Shown piece by piece: positions 57,236 through 64,000 of a stretch of DNA of 64,000 bases. Source of the DNA: Cryphonectria parasitica EP155 (lineage: Eukaryota > Ascomycota > Sordariomycetes > Diaporthales > Cryphonectriaceae); NCBI RefSeq assembly GCF_011745365.1, contig NW_024468909.1, positions 1,922,001-1,986,000 of the forward strand, given 5' to 3'. The stretch's first letter is position 1, and every line of letters starts with the position of its first letter. The notes under the pieces were generated by a model. That model worked only from the letters and a program-made list of their open reading frames with translations, was not told where the DNA came from and did not search any database. The position numbers and the translations under genes were made by a program.

Positions 57236-58946
57236 TCATGATGTAAAGAACACCGTCATGAATCCGACCCAGCTACCCACCACACCGATCGCCGCATACG
57301 AGCTGGTGAACATGAGGGGCAGGAATTCGTAGCTCTTTCCAAAGACAACCTCGTGAACCAACGAACAGTACGCGATCAAAGGGATGCTGATGGCGATGTA
57401 GAGGGTATTGCACCTGTCGAACAGGAAGAACCTCGGCCTGTTCGAAGCCGGCGCGAGACGGTCGAATACCATGAGGAACAAGACCAGCCAAAAGATTGTG
57501 TAGATAGTCTTGATGGGAAATTCAGCCGGAGTGAAGAGGAGAGGAAACAAAGATACGTGTCCGGCGACGGCTAGAGGTCGGAATGCACCGAAATACCGTC
57601 TATCCCGGAGCGCGATTAGGCTGAATGGAATGATTACGAGGAGAATAGCCTTCTCGTGAACGTGCCAGCCGAAGAGAAATGATGCGTAGCCGCAGAGCGT
57701 CACGGCTCCGATGAAATTCTCCCACGTCGCGCTGATGAAGAGCTTTACCAGCGGCGGGATCATCGTTGCCAGGGTCAGGGCGAAGCACATATTCGGAGAG
57801 ATCTCGGGCAGTACGGCAAAGGCCGTGTCTCCGACGAGGCCCCGCGTGACGCTGTTCAACGCATCTGTCTTCACAGGCAAACCGAGATGTGGGGCAACTG
57901 GTGACGGTCAGCAATCACACGACGACAATGTCACGAGAATTCATTTCGACACGTACGGTAGATCAGAACTCGGTCGACAAATGAGTACATAGCCCAGACA
58001 TTGGGCGCCCAGTATGCATGACAGAGACCTCTTGAAAAGGGGAAGAGCCTGCTCAGAATCTGCGGTATTTGGTTGCTAATCGCAAAAGGACCGAACGCGG
58101 CGCCAAGGATGGCCCCGATGCCACCGCCCAGCTTGATCCCGTTGAGCCATTGGACACTGAATATCGAGCGTGGTGACAGGCAGTAGGCTCGCAGAAGGAA
58201 GACAAAGTAGGCAGGTGCCAAGTAAGCGTAGATGTGTTTCATACACAGGAGGACTGCGAACAGAAGCCCACTGGCCAGGTAGCCAGACTGCTTTCGTGCG
58301 AGGACAAGGGAGGCTATCAAGATGCCATACATGCATCCATTGTATTGGAAGTGGATGTGGTCGATGATCAGAAGACCAGGAGAGAGAAGAATGGAGATGG
58401 CAGCAGCCTGGGCAGCCTTTTTGGACGTCCCATGAGAGGAATCGACAAACCTAGGAACAGTCAACAGAAAAAATCGTGTCAGACTGGACTAGACAATACT
58501 CACATCTGCAAAGCCCACACCAATAATAGCTCTGTGACAATGACGGTTGATCTCTGGAAATAGACAGTTTGCCAGCTGTCATAGTCCAGGTTATAGACCT
58601 TTAGCATGCTTGGATCAGCCAGCTTGGCAACCTGAGACAGAGACCATTCGAAGTATGCAAAGAATGGAGGGTAGTCGAGCGTCCATTCTGAAGTTTTCTC
58701 ATAGTACCAATCCCAGAGTGGAAGGCTATGTGTGATGGCAAGCCAATTGCGGTGGACTTCAAAGTCTGTGGACTTGCTGTTGAAGGCATATTGTGTTAGT
58801 ACACAGCGCGTTTGTTTATGTACACCTGTCTAATGAACATCTCACCAGGGGGGAGGGAGGATTGCTTACTATGCAGGGAACAAAAGGACCTTGAAGGCTG
58901 CAGCAACAATTGCGCACTGGGTGAGGGATGGAGAGATTTCAGCCAT
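57236..58946 (-). CDS. ALG8: Dolichyl-P-Glc:Glc1Man9GlcNAc2-PP-dolichol alpha-1,3-glucosyltransferase Alg8
   Basis: ER membrane enzyme (GT57) that adds the second glucose to the lipid-linked N-glycan precursor. Exons 58946-58870, 58776-58504, 58450-57957 and 57897-57236 (TGA), 501 aa. The joined sequence gives [25 protein letters not shown], the luminal loop [46 protein letters not shown] and [11 protein letters not shown]. The [16 protein letters not shown] block separates Alg8 from its relative Alg6. Many hydrophobic segments, as for a multi-span protein. Introns of 93, 53 and 59 nt start GTAAGC, GTGAGT and GTACGT. The divergent neighbour also serves the early secretory pathway. Confidence 0.95.
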
Positions 58947-59852
58947 TTCTAAATCTCATTGCCTCCCAGTGTTGGCGGGCGTTGATATTGTGTGCTGTTT
59001 GCTCTACTGTCTTTGCAATCTGGTGTCGGCAAATTCAGGGCTTCAAGAAGGATACGTGGTTTGGGGAAGGTTGAGCTTGGGCCACACAGTTCTATTTTAG
59101 CACCTGGGATGTACTGCGGTACCTGCAGATACCCATCAGGAACCTCGCTCATTGGATTACCCACAGGATCAGGCACTTGGTCATACCCAGATATCAGTAA
59201 TATCAGTTCATGTCTGCTGAGATGAGCCACTTAGCTCATATGATAGAAAGTTATTTTGATTATGTGACTTGGTACAGGCGGCTTGGAATAGGCTGGTGGT
59301 GTCTGGCGTAACAGCTTCCAGGTACCCGGGTGTACCTCCCTAAGCCCTCCAAATCTGGGGTCCTGAGCTACATTGTCCCCCTGTTCGCAGGGGTTGAGCC
59401 TCTTGCCAGATTGACAGAAGAGTGGCTTGACAAGGTTCCCGAAGGTAAAGAGAAAGAGAGAGTATAGAGGGCTGAGACACATGCTCTCTTCCCTGACTTG
59501 TTGACATTCTTCACAACAGCACTTTGTGAGCATGATACCCATACACACATTCTTTCTTTTGCAGTCGTGAGAGACTTCTCTTATGTGATAACCCTGAGGT
59601 GCACTCCACAATTACATATTGTTTGCTTTAAAGCTGGACTTCGGACATTCTAGGTGGGTAGGCGTCTTGGAGTTCGGGTCAATAGGTGACGGGCCATTTT
59701 TGATAATTTGCCAGCCTGGCCTCAACTTACCAACACTTGTCTTGTCACAACCTCCCAGTCTCCTTGGCAGACATTCTTCTGGAGGGCAATTCTTATCCTT
59801 CTGAGTCAATCGTGCTTTCAGCAGCCTTGAAAGCGCAACAAGGACAATCATC
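58947..59852. promoter_or_regulatory. Divergent promoter region of ALG8 and the L-type lectin gene
   Basis: No gene in 906 bases. Both flanking genes act in ER glycoprotein synthesis or transport, so a shared regulatory region is plausible but not shown. No unfolded-protein-response element was recognised. Confidence 0.45.
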
Positions 59853-61264
59853 ATGCGATCACTGCTAGCAATCCTCGTGGGACTGTCCCCAGCAGCAGCG
59901 CAACAATTCCTGGTCAATGAGTTGAGCTTTGGTTATAACAACAAGTAAGCTCTCTCTGTCTTTGCACTTCTTGTGAGAAGATACTCTTTTGACTAAACCT
60001 CTTCTTCTCCCACAGGATAAGTCCCAACAACGATGGCTCCATCCCCAGCTTCTCTCTCCAGGGCAACCCCAATACGCCCGAGATCCTTTCCAACAAGATC
60101 ATCCTCACCCCACCCGCTCCAGGCAACCAACGCTCTGCCGTCTGGGCCGATCAAGCTCTCCAGCATATTCAATGGACAGCCGACGTCGACTTCCGCGCCA
60201 ACGGCCCCGAACGCGCGGGCGGCAACCTGAACATATGGCTAGTGAAGGATGGCGCTCAGGATGTCGGCACTAGTTCGATATACACGGTCGGCAAGTTCGA
60301 GGGTCTCGCCCTGGTGATCGACACGTACGGTGGTAGCGCGGGCATGGTGCGCGGTTTTCTGAACGATGGGACCAAGGACTATAGCAAGATCTCGGTCGAC
60401 GGGCAGTCGTTTGGGCACTGCGACCACGCGTACCGCAACCTGGGGCGCCCATCCCAGATCAAGTTCCGGCAGACGATGGACAACTTCAAAGTCGAGATCG
60501 ACGGGCAGCTGTGCTTCGAGAGCAATAGGATCAGCATACCAGCAGGCTACAAGCTCGGTCTCACCGCTGCGAGCGCGGATAATCCAGACTCATTTGAGAT
60601 CTTTAAGATGGTCGTCATGACGGAGAACTTCGACCCCGCGCGGGATAAGCACACCCAGCAAGTCCTGTCGCAGGACAGCGGAAGCGCCCAAGCGCAGGAC
60701 GGTGGACTTTTCGGCCAGGCCCAAGATCCCCCTGCCGCCGCTCAGGGTGGTTCGGCAGGCTCCTCGGGCAATTTCGACTCGGCTTTTGACGATGATATTG
60801 CCGAGGCGGACGCCGGGTCTATTACCAGCTCTGGTGCGCAGTTTGCGGACCTGCACACGCGGCTGCAGAGCGTCAACCGCCACACGTCCAGCATCTTCCG
60901 GAAGCTGGCCAAGAACGACATCATCGGGGAAACGCGCCACTCGGAACTCGCAGGCCAGATCGGTGAGCTGAAGAGCATGCTCAGCAAGCTGAACAAGCTG
61001 GATGACATGGAGAAGAAGATCTCGAGTCTTGAAGGCGAGATCCGGAAGCTGAAGGGCGATGTGTCTAGCAAGGTCAGCAACATGGAACGGTCTATCAAGA
61101 ACCTGGTCTCAGACACCCACTCGACACTGAACGAGACTGTGAAAGCCCATGCCGCGCCCGGCCACGGTCGGCTGATCGCTGTCATTGTTGGCAGTCAGAT
61201 TGTCATGGCGGTGGGCTACATTCTCTACAAGAGGAGAAAGTCGTCACCCAAGAAATATCTTTAA
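59853..61264 (+). CDS. EMP47: L-type lectin cargo receptor, ERGIC-53/VIP36/Emp47 type
   Basis: Type I membrane lectin that cycles between ER and Golgi and loads glycoproteins into COPII vesicles. Exons 59853-59944 and 60016-61264, 446 aa; the intron (71 nt) starts GTAAGC. Signal peptide MRSLLAILVGLSPAAA, then the lectin domain at about 17-235 (FLVNELSFGYNNK, EGLALVIDTYGGSAG, GHCDHAYRNLGRP, FKVEIDGQLCFES, YKLGLTAASADNPDSFEIF). A Gln/Ser/Gly-rich linker and a coiled-coil region follow (about 300-390, GELKSMLSKLNKLDDMEKK). One transmembrane helix (about 413-433) and a short cytosolic tail ending KKYL, a dilysine COPI retrieval signal, complete it. Whether it is the orthologue of Emp46, Emp47 or ERGIC-53 cannot be decided here. 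Confidence 0.9.
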
Positions 61265-61346
61265 GTAAGACGATTATACAGGCGGTGTCACTCTGAATAG
61301 ATCATTATGGGAAGTATACACACACACACGCCCACACACCCACACA

Positions 61347-61394
<48 letters not shown>

Positions 61395-61648
61395 GGGGGC
61401 GGGGGCGTTATTTCAAGTACGGCGGGCCATCTTAGAAAGAGGTTGATGGTTATGGGTAAGGCCCAGTGGCAAGAAGGTAGTTTTTCATTGATGGGGGCGC
61501 ATATCATGTTGTAACAAAAGTGTGAGTAACGAGCCGGCGTTTAGTATTGGTTCACCATTTCAGGCCTTCCCCCAGCATTGCGAATGATATGCATTTTGGA
61601 ATCCCTTGCAGGTCCTGTGTGGTTGTGCTACAAATACGCTAATCCTTT
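61265..61648. other. Intergenic, convergent 3' flanks of the lectin and aminopeptidase genes
   Basis: 384 bases; the lectin side contains a compound microsatellite, otherwise nothing recognised. Confidence 0.6.
61317..61393. repeat. Compound (CA)n(GA)n microsatellite
   Basis: Imperfect then perfect CA units (about 61317-61364) directly followed by about 14 GA units and a G-rich end, 55 bases after the lectin stop. Confidence 0.93.
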
Positions 61649-62992
61649 CTATGATTTCTCTCCGTTAATGAACTTGATCATCTCTTCACCCTTGGGTGCG
61701 CTTGTCAGATTCTCATACCCATCCTGGGTGACAAGTATGCAGTCCTCGATCCGACAGCCGCAGACCAGGTAGTATTTTTCCAGCACCGTCTTGTTGATAT
61801 ACTGTTCCATTTCCGGCTGGTTGGTCAAGGCGGCCTCGATGTATGCCCTGTTAAAGTAGAGGCCAGGCTCGCAAGTGATCACCATATCCTTCAGTAGTGG
61901 CGGCGTGGGTAGGGGGGCCAGTTGCTCCCAGCTCCGTACCTTGCCCCCAAAGCAGGATACTATTGATGACGGCTTCGCAGCATTGTGTGCTGAATGTTGT
62001 CGGATTCTTACGCCTTCGATGACGTCGTGGGTATCCAGGCCGATGAGGTGACCCAGCCCGTGCATGAAGAAGAGGCTGACCGCCATGGGGTCAGGAGACT
62101 GACCCATTCTCCCAGGCTGCAGAAGCCCTATGCTCAGAAGTCCACGATAGGCCACATCCCTAGCCTTCAAAGAGATCTCTCGCCAGCTCGCTCCGGGCCT
62201 GATCATCGAGATACAAGTTTCTTGCATATCGGCAACAATCTGATAGACTCTTTTTGCCTCGTCGGAGAACTTTCCGTTCAGGGGGAATGTTCGTGTGACA
62301 TCGCTCGCATAACAGTTGAACTCGGCGCTGGCATCAAGCACCATCAACTGGCGGTCCCCGAAATCTTGGTTATTGGCGGTGTAGTGAAGCACGGCTGCAT
62401 TCGGGCCCGAACCGGCGATAGGCGGGTAGGCCTGCTTTTTGGCTCCCAGTTCGCGACATTTCGAGACGAACACATTTTCGACCTGGGCCTCGCTGGACAG
62501 GGTCTTGATCGACTGCTGGACAGCCCGGTGAGCTTCAGAGGATATATCGACGGCCTTTCGGATTTGCGCAATCTCGTATGGCGTCTTGACAGAGCGTGAG
62601 ATGTCCATCGCAGGCTGGAGCCGTTTTGCATCGAGCTGGAAGTCACTGCCGTTGCGGCAGCGCTCCTGGCTGAGGTCCGGCTGCTGGCTCTCGTGTAAAA
62701 CATAAAGAGTTGGCGGGTTGTGTTGAGGGTTGAGCAGACCACAGAGATAGGTCTGGAGGCCCTTAATGTCCCTGACGGCGTCGACATCGTAACGCGCAGC
62801 GCACTCTTCGATGCTAGGCAGGGCGCCGACCCAGATTACCCGCGCTGGTGCTCGCACGGGGACCCATAGGATGAGATTGTCCCTGCCAATATCGTAGGTC
62901 ACAACAACACCGGGAAAATTTGCGCCAGAGAGATAGAAGGCACTACACGGAGATGTTAGTAAGCCTAGGACCGAGCAATTATATTGGGAGAA

Positions 62993-63029
<37 letters not shown>

Positions 63030-63423
63030 AGGGGGGAGAGGAGGGGGGAGAGGCTGTACTATCTGTGCTGCCGGAAAGGTGCCTCTCCATCGGTGTCCTC
63101 CCACTCTGTTGAGACTTGACCCGGCAGGTAGACGAGACCACACGACACGCCTAGATTGTGTCTAACCTTGTGCGCATGAAGCTTCGCTATGGTTACGCGT
63201 CAGCAAATAGGACCAGCACATGCTGCTGAGACAAGCTGTTGACTAACCTGGGTACTTGTCGAAGTTTCGAGACTCAGAAGACATATGCTTCTTAGATTCT
63301 CCAAGTTGTATCTCGATCGAGCTTACATACAGGTTAGCGAATACAATACTTTCGCATACACAGTATCGCTTACATGGCGTCAAACTCGTCGATGTCGACC
63401 AGCTGGGCATTAACCTTGTCCAT
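61649..63423 (-). CDS. Xaa-Pro aminopeptidase / prolidase-like M24 metallopeptidase
   Basis: Cleaves Xaa-Pro bonds with a dinuclear metal site, probably cytosolic. Exons 63423-63374, 63321-63248, 63186-63060 and 62942-61649 (TAG), about 514 aa. The joined N-terminus runs MDKVNAQLVDIDEFDA, then KYP-AKLHAHKVRHNLGV, then FRQHRY-AFYLSGANFPG, like fungal Xaa-Pro aminopeptidases. Metal ligands of the pita-bread fold are all present: two Asp in LDASAEFNCYASDVTRTFP, His in HGLGHLIGL, Glu in CEPGLYF and Glu in RIEDCILV. A stretch between DTHDVIEG and LLKDMVITCEPG is longer than I expect and starts with GTAAGA, so a further intron there cannot be excluded. Intron 62943-63059 carries a 34-base homopolymer. 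Confidence 0.88.
62994..63027. repeat. Poly-A tract (34 A) inside an aminopeptidase intron
   Basis: A34 followed by purine-rich GGAGGGGGGAGAGG units; on the sense strand a C/T-rich block then T34 in intron 62943-63059 (117 nt), the longest homopolymer in the window. Confidence 0.95.
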
Positions 63424-64000
63424 GATTTGCTAGCTTTTGCGGTGTAAAGGATAAGTTGATGGCACAAAATGAGGCGGACTGCAATAGATACGTATGTATG
63501 TCACGGCAAGACCGGCGGTCGAGGTCCGGTGATGATGTTCCAGGATATTGTGCCGGGAAAAGTATGTCAGGCGGACGATGATGATGAAGGCTGGAGTTCA
63601 ATCGCGACAGTAGACATAGCGCTCTATACGATGGACATGGTGGCAGGAGAACGTGGGCACAACCCCTGGCAGTACTTACCCCAGATAACGCCCCGGCAAC
63701 CGCCCAGAGAGATATGAAGTACAGTAAACCCCTGACAACTATACCAATGTCCTTTGACTCTACCCATCATCATCACCCTTTATCATTTCTTACTAATCCC
63801 TAAATCATTTATGAAATTGACACACAGTCTGTCTTCCCTCATTATATCTCCAATTAGAGTCTGCACTCCCGTGAAGAGGTATATATCTTGAGAAGTATTC
63901 CACGCAATAGTAAGGCCCAAGAACCTTAAGAAGTAGCCTATGTACTTAAGTACCTGAGGAGGTACCTTCATGGCAGCTGACCCTAGCAGGCCTGGGACAG
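63424..64000. other. Intergenic end of window
   Basis: No gene supported. An ATG-started 82-codon frame at 63469-63717 (+) has no recognisable features. GTAC-rich words (tatgtacttaagtacctg, ggtacc) lie at about 63940-63966. Confidence 0.5.

Noticed and set aside
63469..63717. 82-codon ATG frame at the right end
   Set aside because: No family, no conserved motif, next to the aminopeptidase promoter; kept only as a note in the end-region entry.

Overview
The window looks like nuclear DNA of a filamentous ascomycete, most likely a Sordariomycete. Reasons: short introns (about 50-140 nt) with GTRNGY-type donors and CTRAY branch points; a single intronless trifunctional GATase-IGPS-PRAI tryptophan gene; a full-length Nup188 of the type known from thermophilic Sordariales; pyrimidine-rich 5' leaders; and many microsatellites and C/G homopolymers between genes. 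I found no prokaryotic features, rRNA, CRISPR array, credible tRNA or intact transposon.

Layout. 1-451: 3' part of TIM9 (+). 1011-6665: NUP188 (-). 7433-9718: trpC/TRP1 (+), with a TGACTCA (CPC1/GCN4-type) site in its leader. 10649-12180: BRCT + WGR-like protein without a PARP catalytic domain (+). 12811-13904: USE1-type SNARE (-). 14362-15498: RRM/RGG protein (+), followed in frame by a 94-codon coding-like tail after a TAG. 16212-16906: complex I NDUFS6-type subunit (-). 17365-18192: Mpp6-like exosome cofactor (+). 21474-24915: M16 insulysin/Ste23-like protease (+). 26495-30073: Ubp12/USP15-type deubiquitinase that lacks the usual DUSP region (+). 30074-39884: 9.8 kb with no convincing gene, crowded with simple repeats. 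39885-42642: class I cyclic-nucleotide phosphodiesterase PDE2/PdeH (+). 44105-45890: vacuolar carboxypeptidase Y (-). 47742-48785: SDO1/SBDS (+). 49269-49988: ribosomal protein S18/uS13 (-). 51665-55224: ISW2-complex subunit Itc1 (-). 57236-58946: ALG8 glucosyltransferase (-). 59853-61264: L-type lectin cargo receptor, ERGIC-53/Emp47 type (+). 61649-63423: M24 Xaa-Pro aminopeptidase/prolidase (-).

The genes are conserved housekeeping genes, not a pathway cluster. Loose themes are ER and vacuole traffic (USE1, lectin receptor, ALG8, carboxypeptidase Y), mitochondria (TIM9, NDUFS6) and ribosome biogenesis or translation (SDO1 beside RPS18). Exon joins were worked out by hand from splice consensus, reading frame and family alignment from memory; they are internally in frame but not tested by transcript data.

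The most interesting signals are the in-frame TAG and its coding-like extension in the RRM gene, the deubiquitinase without DUSP, the ITC1 start codon that forms a whole coding exon plus a 19-nt micro-exon, two introns that are multiples of three and stop-free (one inside the PDE2 catalytic domain), the very long repeat-rich region before PDE2, and dispersed GTAC-rich islands in several intergenic regions.
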